A DNA stretch of 64,000 nucleotides from Halothiobacillus sp. (GTDB lineage: Bacteria > Pseudomonadota > Gammaproteobacteria > Halothiobacillales > Halothiobacillaceae). The notes below the pieces were generated by a model that was given only the letters and a program-made list of their open reading frames with translations, ran no database searches and was not told the origin of the DNA. Both the position numbers and the translations under genes were made by a program. The DNA lies in assembly GCA_023255735.1 (NCBI GenBank), contig JAGDVP010000008.1:81293-145292 (forward strand), written 5' to 3'. Shown here in pieces: positions 1 to 9,468 of this stretch; the first letter of the stretch is position 1; every line of letters begins with the position of its first letter.

Positions 1-233
1 TGTCGGAAATTGTGCGCGAGATATTAGCCTCACTCACCCCGCGTGAAGCCAAGGTGCTCATGATGCGCTTTGGCATTGGCATGAACACCGACCACACGCT
101 AGAAGAAGTCGGTAAGCAATTTGATGTTACCCGCGAACGCATCCGACAAATCGAGGCCAAAGCGTTGCGTAAACTGCGCCACCCCTCACGCTCTGAGCGC
201 TTGCGTAGCTTTATCGAAATGAATATTGATTAA
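1..233 (+). CDS. rpoD: RNA polymerase primary sigma factor RpoD, C-terminal end (partial)
   Basis: This is the last part of sigma-70 region 4, the helix-turn-helix domain that contacts the -35 promoter element. The visible protein contains [17 protein letters not shown], the typical [20 protein letters not shown] recognition segment, and the closing [16 protein letters not shown] block that is nearly invariant in proteobacterial RpoD. The gene enters from the left edge, so its start and regions 1-3 are outside the window. A distinct stationary-phase type sigma factor is encoded at 22199-23236, and that protein ends differently, so the two are not duplicates. The downstream tRNA-Ile(CAT) recalls the rpoD-ileX neighbourhood of enterics. 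Confidence 0.97.
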   Translation, partial: SEIVREILASLTPREAKVLMMRFGIGMNTDHTLEEVGKQFDVTRERIRQIEAKALRKLRHPSRSERLRSFIEMNID

Positions 234-254
234 ATTTCGGTAAAATACCCAACC

Positions 255-270
255 GGCGGCACCCGCCGCC
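255..270 (+). other. GC-rich hairpin after rpoD
   Basis: A perfect 6-bp inverted repeat, GGCGGC-ACCC-GCCGCC, lies between the rpoD stop codon and the tRNA. No T run follows it, so it is not a clear intrinsic terminator. It could stabilise the rpoD mRNA 3' end or help separate the tRNA from the messenger. The function is a guess. Confidence 0.35.
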
Positions 271-278
271 CCAAATTC

Positions 279-355
279 GGGCCCATAGCTCAGTTGGTTA
301 GAGCAGGCGACTCATAATCGCTTGGTCGTAGGTTCAAGTCCTACTGGGCCCACCA
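279..355 (+). tRNA. tRNA-Ile(CAT) (tRNA-Ile2 type)
   Basis: The 77-nt gene folds as a full cloverleaf: acceptor stem GGGCCCA/TGGGCCC, D arm with AGCTCAGTTGGTTAGAGC, anticodon stem-loop GCGAC-TCATAAT-CGC, T arm with GGTTCAAGTCC, and an encoded CCA end. The CAT anticodon could be Met or Ile. The anticodon arm GGCGACTCATAATCGCT matches tRNA-Ile2 of enterics rather than elongator tRNA-Met, and the position after rpoD matches ileX. Such a tRNA needs TilS to turn C34 into lysidine so that it reads AUA codons. The Ile assignment rests on this resemblance. Confidence 0.9.
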
Positions 356-362
356 AATACTT

Positions 363-395
363 AAAAATACACGGTTTTTTAGCCGTGTATTTTTT
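363..395. terminator. Intrinsic terminator after tRNA-Ile, probably bidirectional
   Basis: A 12-bp perfect stem, AAAAATACACGG paired with CCGTGTATTTTT, surrounds an 8-nt loop and ends in a T run. The A run on the other arm lets it act on the minus strand as well, so it can also end transcription of the minus-strand run that finishes with the pseudouridine synthase gene. Confidence 0.88.
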
Positions 396-464
396 ATTTG
401 TATGCATTCTGCCCTGCGCACAACAAATGGCACTGGCGCACCGCTTGGTGCGCAGTCAATCGGG

Positions 465-1040
465 CTAAGTCAAGGCTTGGGTGTTTGCGCGCGAAGGCGC
501 CTCCTCCTGTCGCCATTGGCCGGGGGCTAAATCACCCAGTGCATAATCGCCGATGCGGATGCGAATCAGGCGTAAGGTCGGATTGCCGACGGCGGCGGTC
601 ATGCGGCGCACTTGGCGGTTGCGGCCTTCAGTAATGGTGAGTTCAAGCCAGCGGGTGGGAATGGCTTGCCGCTGGCGAATCGGCGGGGTGCGCGGCCAAA
701 GCCAATCAGGTTCGGGCATTGCCCGCGCCTCGGCTGGGCGGGTTTTGCCGTCTTTAAGCACCACCCCCGCGCGCAGCCTTTGCAGTGCCGCCTCGGTGAT
801 TTCACCTTCCACTTGCGCTAGGTAGGTTTTAGGTTGTTTAAAATCGGGATGGGCAAGCTTTGCTTGCAAGCGGCCATCGTCGGTGAGCAGCAGCAAGCCT
901 TCGGAATCTCGATCAAGGCGGCCGGCGGCATACACCCCCGACAGCACGATAAAATCAGCCAAGGTGCGGGCACTGGAACCTTGCTCCGGCGTGAATTGTG
1001 AGAGCACATCAAATGGTTTGTTGAAGGCAATAAGCTGCAT
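465..1040 (-). CDS. rluE: 23S rRNA pseudouridine synthase, RluE-like (RsuA family)
   Basis: The enzyme isomerises a uridine in rRNA; RluE acts on position 2457 of 23S rRNA in E. coli. The protein begins [17 protein letters not shown], the usual RluE start, and carries the catalytic motif [14 protein letters not shown], where the Asp of RLD is the nucleophile. The C-terminal block [18 protein letters not shown] is also family-typical. An in-frame ATG at 1070 would add ten residues and overlap the upstream exonuclease gene by 11 nt. I prefer 1040 because conserved sequence begins there, but neither start has a good ribosome binding site. It is the last gene of the minus-strand run that begins with the hybrid kinase. 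Confidence 0.9.
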   Translation of the reverse strand: MQLIAFNKPFDVLSQFTPEQGSSARTLADFIVLSGVYAAGRLDRDSEGLLLLTDDGRLQAKLAHPDFKQPKTYLAQVEGEITEAALQRLRAGVVLKDGKTRPAEARAMPEPDWLWPRTPPIRQRQAIPTRWLELTITEGRNRQVRRMTAAVGNPTLRLIRIRIGDYALGDLAPGQWRQEEAPSRANTQALT

Positions 1041-1059
1041 GAGGGGGATGACCGCAAAT

Positions 1060-2046
1060 TTAAGCGGCATGAATCTTGGGTTCTTGCACGCGCGGCAGCC
1101 GTTGCCAGCGGGCAATGCGGTATTCATCAATGCCCGCCGCGCGGAGTAACTCGGGCAACTGTTCACTAATCCCAAGCCAAGGCGCTGGCGTCACCTTAAG
1201 CGGCAGATCGCACACAATGCCGGTGAGTCGACGCGATAGCCGCACCAACGGTTCATGCTCAATCAGGAGTTTTTGCACCCGCGGTGCGCTGCGAAATTTC
1301 ATGCCATAGACGGCGGCTAAATTGGCATAAATGCCATCGAGTGTGCCGTGCTTTTTCAATAAGTTACCGGCTATGCGCGGGCCGATGCCGGGCACGCCGG
1401 GAATGTTATCGGCGGTATCGCCCGTCAAGGCCAGCCAATCGGCTATTTGCTGCGGCTTCACGCCAAAATGGCGTTCCACATCGCCATAGGCCAGTACCAT
1501 TTGGCGCATGGGGTTAAACCAGCGGTCATCGGGGCCGAGCAATTGGGCTAAATCTTTATCGCCGGTGATGATGGTAATGGCGCGCGTGCGCCGCCGTAGC
1601 TGGGCAACGAGGGTGCCGATGACATCATCGGCCTCATAGCCTGGGTGGTCGATGGCATACAGCCCTGCGGCCTCTGCCAACGCGCGACAGCGCGGCAATT
1701 GCGCGGTCAGCTCGATGGGTGCGGGCGGGCGATGGCCTTTGTATTGGGCATAAATACTTTGGCGAAACTCGCGGCTGGTGGGCGCATCAAAGGTGCACAC
1801 AATCAACGGGCCGTCCTGCTCATGCGGCACCACGGCAGGCGTTAGGCGCGCATCAAACACCGATTCCAGCAAGCTCAAAAGCGCATCGGCAAAGCCCTGC
1901 AGCGCACCCACTGGCTGGCCTTGGGCGTCAACCAAGGTTTTATCGCCACCATGCCAAGCGCGCCAAATCTGCGCGTGCGAATCAATCAGCCATGCGCGGC
2001 TGGTTGGGGCGCCTGCAGAAGCCGATATGGGCGCCACCCCAATCAT
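1060..2046 (-). CDS. 5'-3' exonuclease / flap endonuclease (PolA 5'-nuclease type)
   Basis: This is a stand-alone 5' nuclease of the PolA-N-domain / ExoIX family, acting on flaps or branched DNA during replication and repair. The PIN-like fold is seen from [15 protein letters not shown] onwards. Acidic metal-binding motifs follow: [16 protein letters not shown] and [11 protein letters not shown]. The helix-hairpin-helix region reads [19 protein letters not shown]. The length of 328 residues is near 1.2 times that of E. coli ExoIX. Its ATG overlaps the malic enzyme stop as ATGA, so translation is probably coupled. Whether it is active as nuclease or mainly structure-binding cannot be told from sequence. 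Confidence 0.9.
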   Translation of the reverse strand: MIGVAPISASAGAPTSRAWLIDSHAQIWRAWHGGDKTLVDAQGQPVGALQGFADALLSLLESVFDARLTPAVVPHEQDGPLIVCTFDAPTSREFRQSIYAQYKGHRPPAPIELTAQLPRCRALAEAAGLYAIDHPGYEADDVIGTLVAQLRRRTRAITIITGDKDLAQLLGPDDRWFNPMRQMVLAYGDVERHFGVKPQQIADWLALTGDTADNIPGVPGIGPRIAGNLLKKHGTLDGIYANLAAVYGMKFRSAPRVQKLLIEHEPLVRLSRRLTGIVCDLPLKVTPAPWLGISEQLPELLRAAGIDEYRIARWQRLPRVQEPKIHAA

Positions 2047-3299
2047 GAGGGCTGCGGATAGGGCTGATAGGCGGTGCGCGCTACGCCATCGCGTGCGGCA
2101 GCTTCGGCCACGGCGCGGGGCAGGCGTTCGATCAAGCGCGCATCAAAGGGCTTGGGCAGAATATATTGGCGGCCAAATTCCAGCGCGCCGACGCCATAGG
2201 CCGCGCACACCGCTTCGGGCACGGGCTCCCGCGCTAATGCGGCCAGCGCAGTGACGCAGGCGATTTTCATGTTTGGGGTAATGCGGCGGGCTCTGCAATC
2301 GAGCGTGCCGCGAAAAATAAACGGAAAGGCCAGCACGTTGTTGACTTGATTAGGGTAATCGCTGCGCCCGGTCGCCATAATCAGATCATCGCGCACGCTA
2401 TGAGCCAGCAGGGGGCTAATTTCCGGGTCGGGATTGGCGAGCGCAAACACCACGGGGCGCGGCGCCATGCTGGCCAGCATCTCGGCGGTGAGTAAATTGG
2501 GGGCAGAAAGGCCGATAAACACATCGGCACCCAAAAGGGCATCCGCGAGGGTTCGATCGGTGGTATCAGCCGCCACCGCGGCGTGATGGGCGGGCAGGTC
2601 TGTAAGGCCTGTGTGCAACACGCCCACTTTATCAACCACCCGCAGTTGCGCACGATTGAGCCCCATATCAAGCAATAGCCGCAAGGTGGCGGTGCCCGCC
2701 GCGCCAGCGCCGACCAGCACCAGCCGAATCTCCTCAAGTTTTTTTCCCTGAATGTGCAGGGCATTAACCAAGCCCGCTGCGATAATAATCGCGGTGCCGT
2801 GCTGATCATCGTGGAAGACGGGAATATCCATCGCCTCAATCAAGGCTTGCTCGATTTCAAAGCAGCGCGGCGCGGAAATATCTTCTAAATTGATGCCGCC
2901 AAAGCTTGCCCCTAGGCGGCGCACGGTGTCGATAAACTCGGCGGGGTTTTGGGTTTCTACCTCTAAATCGACCGCATCGATATTAGCAAACTGCTTAAAC
3001 AACAATGCCTTGCCTTCCATCACGGGTTTGCTGGCCAGCGCGCCTAAATTGCCCAGCCCCAAAATAGCCGAGCCATCGGAAATCACCGCCACCAAATTAC
3101 CCTTGTTGGTGTAGCGATAAGCATCGGCAGGGTTGGCGGCAATGGCGCGCACGGGTTCGGCCACGCCCGGCGAATAGGCCAGCGCTAAATCTTGCGCGGT
3201 AGCGGTGGGTTTGGTAATGGCCGTAGCGGTTTTACCCGGTGTTGGGTGCTCGTGGTAGGCAAGGGCGGCAAGGCGCAGGGCGGTTTGGGCTTCAGTCAT
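2043..3299 (-). CDS. Malic enzyme, short form without phosphotransacetylase domain
   Basis: It catalyses oxidative decarboxylation of malate to pyruvate with NAD(P). The malic domain shows YTNKGNLVAVISDGSAILGLGNLG and KQFANIDAVDLEV. The cofactor domain has DDQHGTAIIIAAGLVNAL and the Rossmann motif VLVGAGAAGTATLRLL. At about 418 residues it lacks the C-terminal PTA-like half of MaeB, as in many short bacterial malic enzymes; the coenzyme preference is not clear. The start MTEAQTAL is chosen because its ATG overlaps the stop of the upstream EAL gene by 8 bp; an upstream GTG/ATG extension would run deeper into that gene. Its place in a signalling operon is unusual. Confidence 0.93.
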   Translation of the reverse strand: MTEAQTALRLAALAYHEHPTPGKTATAITKPTATAQDLALAYSPGVAEPVRAIAANPADAYRYTNKGNLVAVISDGSAILGLGNLGALASKPVMEGKALLFKQFANIDAVDLEVETQNPAEFIDTVRRLGASFGGINLEDISAPRCFEIEQALIEAMDIPVFHDDQHGTAIIIAAGLVNALHIQGKKLEEIRLVLVGAGAAGTATLRLLLDMGLNRAQLRVVDKVGVLHTGLTDLPAHHAAVAADTTDRTLADALLGADVFIGLSAPNLLTAEMLASMAPRPVVFALANPDPEISPLLAHSVRDDLIMATGRSDYPNQVNNVLAFPFIFRGTLDCRARRITPNMKIACVTALAALAREPVPEAVCAAYGVGALEFGRQYILPKPFDARLIERLPRAVAEAAARDGVARTAYQPYPQPS

Positions 3300-5160
3300 G
3301 GGTGGGGTCTTGGTTGCAATAGGATATAGGTGGGTGAATCGGAACAATCGCTGAATGCGCCGGTTTGATAGCGCCCGGCTGGTTTAGCAAGGCCACAAAT
3401 GCATCCGGCATGATGGGACGGCTGTAATAATACCCTTGTGCGATGGGGCAGTTAAACGATTTGAGTAATTGTATATCGGCGGCGGTTTCCACGCCCTCGG
3501 CGACGGTGGTGAGCCCCAGTTCTTGCGCCATGCGCACAATGCCGCCCAAAAGCGCGGCCTGACGCGGCTGGGTGGCGGCATTATCGACAAACGAGCGATC
3601 AATTTTTAAGGTTGTAATGGGCAGTTTTTGCAGGTACGAGAATGAAGAATAGCCGGTGCCAAAATCATCCAACGCCACGGATAGACCCAGCGCGCGCAGG
3701 CGGTGGAGCTGTTCAATTACCCAATCAAGCCCGCTCATAAGCGCCGATTCGGTCACTTCAAGCTCAAGATACTGCGGGTCGATTTGATACTGCTTGAGCA
3801 AAGCGTGAATTTCATCAACTAAACTTCCGCCCTTGGCGCGCATTAATTCAAACTGATAACCCGACACGTTCACCGCCACCATCACCGCGCGCCCGCATTC
3901 GCGCTGCATGCGTTGAATAAATTGCAATGCTTGCTCAATCACAAGGAGCCCAATCTGTTCAATTTGGCCTTTTTCTTCGGCCAGCGGGATAAATTCCGCA
4001 GGCGAAACCCAGCCCAGCGTAGGGTGATCCCAGCGCAGTAAGGCCTCGCAGCCCACCACCCTTTCGCGACTTAAATCGACTTTCGGTTGGAATTGCAGAA
4101 ATAATTGCGCAGGGTTGTGGCGCAGCGCGAGACTGAGTTCCCGTTCGACCAAATTGCGGCGCAACGCGGTATCAGCCATAATTTGATTAAACTCAACGAG
4201 TAAATTGCAGCGCTTGTGCAGGCTGGCAAGCGCAAACCCGGCGCGCCTTATGGCGGCATCAATCGCCGCGGCATCGAGCGCACCCGGCTGCACGGGCGAA
4301 TACCCGCCGCGCCCGTGCAAAGACACATCAAAATCAAACTGCGCCACCGAGGTAAACACCGCTTGAGCCAAGCGATCAAACACCGGGCGCACCGCATCGC
4401 CGGTGAACGGCAACACGCACAAAAAAGTTTGCCCGCCCCACACGCCGCACAGCCCCAAGTGATCCTCCATCACCCTATTTAAGCGCGTGGACACGGTGCG
4501 AAGGAACATATCCACCGATTCCACCCCTTCCATCAGCAAGAGCTGATCGGTATCGGTCACCTCAATTAAGGCGCAAGTGATGCCCTGGTGCGGCTCAAGC
4601 GCCATCGTATGGATGCGCTCGGTAATCGCCCGCCGATTTAAAAGCCCGGTCACCGAATCATGCGCCGCCAGAAAAGCTAAATCGTGCTCTTTGGCAATTA
4701 ACGCCTCGGTTTGCGCGCTGATCGTTTGACCAAACTCATTGAGCTGTTGGCGGGCTTTGGTGTGCAATAAGCGGGTATTTAAGGCGGTTTTAATGCGCTT
4801 TAAGGTTTCATCAAAATCAAAGGGCTTGGTAATAAAATCGATTGCACCGGCATCCAGTGCGGCCTGCCGCGTTTCCCGATCGGTTTGCGCGGTGAGCACA
4901 ATAACGGGCAGGTAATCATCACAGGCTAAATGGGCGCGCAGGGCGGCCATCACGGCGTGGCCGTCCATATCCGGCATGCGAATATCCAGCAGCAACAAAT
5001 CGAAGGCTTCTGCTTGCCACCGTGCCACCGCGCGGCGTGCACTTTGCTCGGTAAACACGGCGGTGTAGCCCGCCATAGCTAAAAGCTCGGCCAAAACGGC
5101 TAAGTTGGCGGCATTGTCATCCACAATCAGGATGCGTGCATTGCCTATCGTCTCATCCAT
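3292..5160 (-). CDS. Response regulator with REC, degenerate GGDEF and intact EAL domain (c-di-GMP phosphodiesterase)
   Basis: The receiver (residues about 10-125) has IVDDN, the phospho-acceptor Asp59 in LLLLDIRMP, and the conserved Lys in FITKPFDF. The GGDEF-like domain (about 165-300) has GGQTF at 242-246 instead of GG[DE]EF, so cyclase activity is unlikely. The EAL domain (about 345-600) keeps Glu372 in EALLRW, the Asn of AVNVS, the Glu of EVTES, and DDFGTGYSS followed by LKIDRSFV, so it should hydrolyse c-di-GMP. The gene starts 2 nt after the hybrid kinase stop; the kinase is its likely phosphodonor. Output of the pathway is unknown. Confidence 0.93.
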   Translation of the reverse strand: MDETIGNARILIVDDNAANLAVLAELLAMAGYTAVFTEQSARRAVARWQAEAFDLLLLDIRMPDMDGHAVMAALRAHLACDDYLPVIVLTAQTDRETRQAALDAGAIDFITKPFDFDETLKRIKTALNTRLLHTKARQQLNEFGQTISAQTEALIAKEHDLAFLAAHDSVTGLLNRRAITERIHTMALEPHQGITCALIEVTDTDQLLLMEGVESVDMFLRTVSTRLNRVMEDHLGLCGVWGGQTFLCVLPFTGDAVRPVFDRLAQAVFTSVAQFDFDVSLHGRGGYSPVQPGALDAAAIDAAIRRAGFALASLHKRCNLLVEFNQIMADTALRRNLVERELSLALRHNPAQLFLQFQPKVDLSRERVVGCEALLRWDHPTLGWVSPAEFIPLAEEKGQIEQIGLLVIEQALQFIQRMQRECGRAVMVAVNVSGYQFELMRAKGGSLVDEIHALLKQYQIDPQYLELEVTESALMSGLDWVIEQLHRLRALGLSVALDDFGTGYSSFSYLQKLPITTLKIDRSFVDNAATQPRQAALLGGIVRMAQELGLTTVAEGVETAADIQLLKSFNCPIAQGYYYSRPIMPDAFVALLNQPGAIKPAHSAIVPIHPPISYCNQDPTHD

Positions 5161-5162
5161 CG

Positions 5163-8100
5163 CTAGTTTCTCGCACCCAGCACGCGGGCTGCCGTGGCAT
5201 CAAATAAAGTCATTAATTCGGGCAAGTTTAACGGTTTGGTGAGATAGCCCGCAAACAAGCCCGATGCCTGCGCCGCCCCCATTGAGGGCACCGTGGCATC
5301 GGCTGAGAGCGCTAAAATGGGAATCTCGCGGGTCTCAGTCCATTTTTTCAAGCGCGCCGCCGCCTGATGGCCAGAAATACCGGGCAAGTTAATGTCCATT
5401 AAAATTAAATCGGGGTGCGGGGTGGCAAGCGCGAGCTCCAAGCCTTGCTCGCCGGTGTGTGCTAACACCAACGTGACATCATCGCGCTCATCGACAATAT
5501 CCTGCATTAGTACGCGGTTATCGGCGTTGTCTTCCACATAAAGCACCCGAATTTGGGGGGTATTGTGCATCAAGTCTGGAGCTGCTGGCGCCGCCGCTGG
5601 GGCGGCCGGGGCATCCAGCGCGGCCAGCGCATCGGCTTGGCTCATCGGCAGCCACAGGGTGAAGGTGGTGCCAACGCCCGCCTCGCTTGTAAACTCAAGC
5701 GTGCCGCCCATGAGCTCCACCAGCTGCTTGGTTATCATCAAACCAATGCCGGTGCCTTCAATGTGGCTACTTTCTTGGCCTAAGCGCTCAAAGGCGCGAA
5801 ACAGCCGATGCTGTTTGTCTGCCGCAATGCCAATGCCCGTATCCTCGATGGCTAAGCCGATCAAAGTGCCCGCATCGCCCATTTGCCGCGCCGGTAAGCA
5901 GCGGATAAATACCTTACCTTGGGGGCGATTGTATTTAATGGCATTGGTAAGCAGGTTGAGTAACACCTGTTTGCTGCGGGTTAAATCCACCCGCACCACG
6001 CCACACGGCACGCCTTGTAGGCAATTAATCAGGCTGATGCCTGCGGTGCTGGCCACCTCATCCACCATGAGCATGGCCTCATCAACTAATCCTGCCAGAT
6101 CAATCGGTTCAAGTGATAGGGTGATTTCACCGGCCTCAATTTTGGCTAAATTCAGCACATCGTTAACCAAGCTCAGTAAATGCTGGCCGGCTTTCAGAAT
6201 GTGCGCCACAAAGCCTTGCTGTTTTTCAGATAATAGCTCCTTGCGGCTCGCGGCCATGAGCTGGGCAAAGCCCAAAATCGCATTCAGTGGGGTGCGCAGC
6301 TCATGCGACATGCTTGATAAAAAAGCCGATTTACTTTGGTTGGCGCGCTCGGCCTGCTCTTTGCTGACCACCAGCGCTTGCTCAAAACGCGCGCGTTCCT
6401 GCCGCTCGCGCAGGCTCGTTATCATAATGGCGCAGGTGCTCGTCAGGGGCGCCAAAAATTCGGCCAATTCATGGCTTACGCCTTCGCTGCGATTGGCAAT
6501 GGCCACCACACCCACCAGTTCATCACCCTTAAAAAGCGGAATCCCAAGGTAGTTATCAAGCAAGGGATGCCCCGGCGGAAAACCGCCGCGCCGCGCATCA
6601 CCCGCCAAATGGGGCACCACCACCGGCTCTTGCGATTTCATCACCAAGCCAATTAAATTATTGGGATTGCAAAACAGCATATCCCCGGCCATGACGCGCG
6701 CAAACAAAGCATCCGACTCGGCGCTCCAAGATAGATTGGTGATGGCATGAATTTTAAGGCAGGGATCGGGCTGAATGCCAAACAGTACCTCGCCGATAAA
6801 GCCAAATTCCGCACCGGTGACGCCAAGCAATTGCGCCAGCATCATAGGCCATGACTCTTGATTCGTTTGCGTATCCAGAAACGATTGCACCACGTGATTC
6901 ACGCCATCGAGCAACTGGCGCTGGCGCACGAGCTTGGCTTGGGCTTGGGTAGCAAGCGTCACGTCTTGCGTGACCCCCACAATCTCGACCGGCTGGCCGA
7001 ACTCATCACACAGCACATGGCCTTTAGCACGAAGGCAGCGGGTGCGATCATGGGTTAAATACTCAAACTCAAAATGGCGCGCTTCGGCAGCGGCGGCGGC
7101 AAACTCCGCATCAATGGCCGCGTGAAACTCTGGCGCGATGAGCGCGCGCAGCGCTGCATGTGGGAGCATTTTTGTGTTTTCAGGCAAACCCAAAATCCGC
7201 GCAAAGCCTGGGCTAATCTCGATTTCACCGCGAGCGGGGCTCAACGACCAAAAGCCGATTTGGGCAAATTGCTCACCCAGCACACGGATCTCATCGGCGC
7301 GCGATAAGGCTTGCGCCATGTTGCTTAAATTGGTGACATCTTGCCCAAGGGTAACCACGCCCACCGTCAGGCCGTTTTCATCCCGTAGCGGCGATTTAGT
7401 GGTTTCAAATACGTGGGGCTCACCGTGCAATACGACGGGGGTACGAAAGGTGTGTGCCTCGCCTGTCGCCATGACCTGCGCGTTGGCCACTTCATTCATT
7501 GTCACGGCGGATGCGGGGAGAAATTCACGCGAATTTTTACCCAGCAAATCGGCAGGCTTTTGGCCGAGCCCTGCCGCAAAGGCTTGATTGGCGAGCAGCA
7601 GCACGCCGTCGCGATCCACCGCTGCAATCGGGTTAACCGAGCTATCAATCACCGAGCGCAGCAAAGCGCGCTCGGTGGCTAACGCCGCCTCAGCAGCGGC
7701 TTGCTCACTTAAATCGGAAATAAACCCCACAAAGTGGCTTGCGCCCTCAATCTGAATTTCACTCACCGCGAGTTGAAACGGGAACGTTGAGCCATCTCGG
7801 CGCAGACCGCGCACCGCACGCCCCACCCCAATCACTTTTGGCTCGCGCGTCGCCAAATACTGCAACAAATAGCCATCATGCGCCGAGCGCCACGGCTCGG
7901 GCATCAGCATCGAGACGTTTTGCCCGATAAGCTCAAAGGCGGGGTAACCAAACAAACGCTCGGCACTGGGGTTGGCCGCCTCCATCACGCCCTCGGCGTT
8001 AATCCGCACGATGCCGAGCGCCGCCGTTTGCAAAATGGCCTTCAGCTCTAGCCCCATGGCGGCGAGCGGTTTTTGCTGCGCCATAAGCCTGACTGAATCG

Positions 8101-8603
8101 AGCTGAAACTGCAAGGTGGCCGAGAGCTGCACGGCAAAATCATCCAGCAATTGAATTTCATCTTTGCTCAGCGCACGCGGCTTGGTATCCATAATGCACA
8201 AGGTGCCGACCGCATAAGCGCCATCCAGCACCAAAGGCGCACCGGCATAAAAGCGGATGCCGAGCGCCCCTGTCACCATGGGGGAATTTTGTGAGCGCGC
8301 ATCTTGCGTGGTGTCGCTAATCACCAAGGGCGCAAACGGCGGCAGCAAGGCATGCGAGCAAATCGCTAAATCGCGGGCTATCTCGCGCATCGGCAAGCCA
8401 TGCACCGCACGAAATCGCTGATGGGTTTCATCCGCCAGCGCCATCAGCGCAATGGGCGCGCCAAACACGCGCCGCAGAATGTCTACCTTGCGCGTAAACA
8501 CTAAATCATCGGCAGAATCAAATAGCGCCAACTCCTGCAGCACCCGCAACCGCGCCGCTTCATTCGCGGGGCGGGGCGCTTTCATATGATTGGGTTCATC
8601 CAT
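5163..8603 (-). CDS. Large hybrid sensor histidine kinase (GAF, three PAS, GAF, HisKA, HATPase, REC)
   Basis: The 1146-residue protein has no membrane segment and is probably cytosolic. From the N-terminus: a GAF domain (about 20-170), three PAS domains (about 185-310, 315-430, 440-555; the first contains ANPSAERLFGYPAFELIG), a second GAF (about 565-735), a coiled coil, the dimerisation domain with phospho-His767 in MSHELRTPLN, the ATPase with NLLTNAIKYN and DTGIGI/GTGIGL, and a C-terminal receiver with Asp1070 in LILMDINLPG. It likely senses redox or small ligands and feeds the adjacent REC-GGDEF-EAL protein. The first gene of the run; the 178-bp gap upstream should hold its promoter, but I see no clear -35/-10. 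Confidence 0.94.
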   Translation of the reverse strand: MDEPNHMKAPRPANEAARLRVLQELALFDSADDLVFTRKVDILRRVFGAPIALMALADETHQRFRAVHGLPMREIARDLAICSHALLPPFAPLVISDTTQDARSQNSPMVTGALGIRFYAGAPLVLDGAYAVGTLCIMDTKPRALSKDEIQLLDDFAVQLSATLQFQLDSVRLMAQQKPLAAMGLELKAILQTAALGIVRINAEGVMEAANPSAERLFGYPAFELIGQNVSMLMPEPWRSAHDGYLLQYLATREPKVIGVGRAVRGLRRDGSTFPFQLAVSEIQIEGASHFVGFISDLSEQAAAEAALATERALLRSVIDSSVNPIAAVDRDGVLLLANQAFAAGLGQKPADLLGKNSREFLPASAVTMNEVANAQVMATGEAHTFRTPVVLHGEPHVFETTKSPLRDENGLTVGVVTLGQDVTNLSNMAQALSRADEIRVLGEQFAQIGFWSLSPARGEIEISPGFARILGLPENTKMLPHAALRALIAPEFHAAIDAEFAAAAAEARHFEFEYLTHDRTRCLRAKGHVLCDEFGQPVEIVGVTQDVTLATQAQAKLVRQRQLLDGVNHVVQSFLDTQTNQESWPMMLAQLLGVTGAEFGFIGEVLFGIQPDPCLKIHAITNLSWSAESDALFARVMAGDMLFCNPNNLIGLVMKSQEPVVVPHLAGDARRGGFPPGHPLLDNYLGIPLFKGDELVGVVAIANRSEGVSHELAEFLAPLTSTCAIMITSLRERQERARFEQALVVSKEQAERANQSKSAFLSSMSHELRTPLNAILGFAQLMAASRKELLSEKQQGFVAHILKAGQHLLSLVNDVLNLAKIEAGEITLSLEPIDLAGLVDEAMLMVDEVASTAGISLINCLQGVPCGVVRVDLTRSKQVLLNLLTNAIKYNRPQGKVFIRCLPARQMGDAGTLIGLAIEDTGIGIAADKQHRLFRAFERLGQESSHIEGTGIGLMITKQLVELMGGTLEFTSEAGVGTTFTLWLPMSQADALAALDAPAAPAAAPAAPDLMHNTPQIRVLYVEDNADNRVLMQDIVDERDDVTLVLAHTGEQGLELALATPHPDLILMDINLPGISGHQAAARLKKWTETREIPILALSADATVPSMGAAQASGLFAGYLTKPLNLPELMTLFDATAARVLGARN

Positions 8604-8705
8604 AAATATTGCTTTTACCTCGCAATGTGCTGGCCATGCGTGTTCGGCTCCGCCCAGCGTGGGGCGTCAAATGTCAGAACAGTTGCCCTGTCAGTCACAA
8701 TAACA

Positions 8706-8743
8706 AAAAAACCGAAATGGCAATCGAGCAATTCCGGTTTTAA
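8706..8743 (-). terminator. Intrinsic terminator of the OmpA-like lipoprotein gene
   Basis: On the minus strand AAAACCGGAAT pairs with ATTTCGGTTTT, with one mismatch, followed by a run of seven T. The hairpin sits about 40 bp past the stop of the lipoprotein gene and before the start of the hybrid kinase, so it separates these two units. Confidence 0.75.
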
Positions 8744-8781
8744 TTCAGCGCGTAACAATTATTTACATTAACGCGGGGGCA

Positions 8782-9432
8782 TCACTGCGCGGGCACAATC
8801 AAAATATCCACCCGGCGATTTTGCGCCCGGCCTTGTTCAGTGGCGTTGCTGGCAATGGGCTTGGTCATGCCGTAACCAATGGCCTGAATCCGATTATAAG
8901 GCACGCCATATTGCGATAAGGCGCTGGCCACACTTTGCGCCCGGTTTTGCGACAACTGCTGGTTATACGCGGCAGAACCGGTGGAATCGGTGTTGCCCTC
9001 TACCCGCACCATCGTGCCGGGGTATTGATTAATGCTTTGCGCCAAATTTTGCAGCACAGGCATAAATTGCGGATTGAGCGTGGCGCTGTTGGTGGCAAAG
9101 GTAATCGCCTCGGGCGCTTGCAAATGAATGCCATCGCCTTGGCGCTGTACTTCAACCCCAGTATTAGCCATTTGCTGCTGCAATTGCGCGGCTTGCTTAT
9201 CCATTTGGTTGCCAAGCAAGCCCCCAATCCCCGCGCCCACCGCCGCGCCAATCAAGGTGCCGCCCGTTTTGTTGCCACTGCCGGCAATTAAATTACCCGC
9301 CAACGCGCCCACACCCGCGCCCACGGTGGCACCCGTTGTGGTGCGGCCATATTCACCCTGATAGGGGTTTTGTGCGCAACCCGCTAATACGGTTAAAGAG
9401 GCCGCCAAACTCATCATCATGATTTTTTTCAT
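8782..9432 (-). CDS. OmpA-family outer-membrane lipoprotein with glycine-zipper segment
   Basis: A lipoprotein signal peptide with lipobox LAGC (Cys19) directs it to the outer membrane. Residues about 30-75 form a glycine-zipper region rich in GAxVGAGxGALAG repeats. The C-terminal half is an OmpA-like peptidoglycan-binding domain with ITFATNSATLNP, VEGNTDSTGSAAYNQQLSQNRA and RVDILI, as in YiaD/Pal-type proteins. It probably tethers the outer membrane to peptidoglycan. It is followed by its own terminator and preceded by bioF on the same strand with a 36-bp gap; there is no functional reason to link the two. Confidence 0.93.
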   Translation of the reverse strand: MKKIMMMSLAASLTVLAGCAQNPYQGEYGRTTTGATVGAGVGALAGNLIAGSGNKTGGTLIGAAVGAGIGGLLGNQMDKQAAQLQQQMANTGVEVQRQGDGIHLQAPEAITFATNSATLNPQFMPVLQNLAQSINQYPGTMVRVEGNTDSTGSAAYNQQLSQNRAQSVASALSQYGVPYNRIQAIGYGMTKPIASNATEQGRAQNRRVDILIVPAQ

Positions 9433-9468
9433 CGGTCATTCCTCAGCGTGTGATTAAAAAATTTAAAT

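Noticed and set aside
279..355. tRNA read as elongator tRNA-Met
   Set aside because: The anticodon arm and the neighbouring rpoD fit tRNA-Ile2 better; Met remains possible only if tilS-type identity elements are not met.
5563..6552. 329-codon open frame on the plus strand
   Set aside because: It is fully antisense to the hybrid histidine kinase, has a low-complexity Ser/Ala/Pro composition and no family features.
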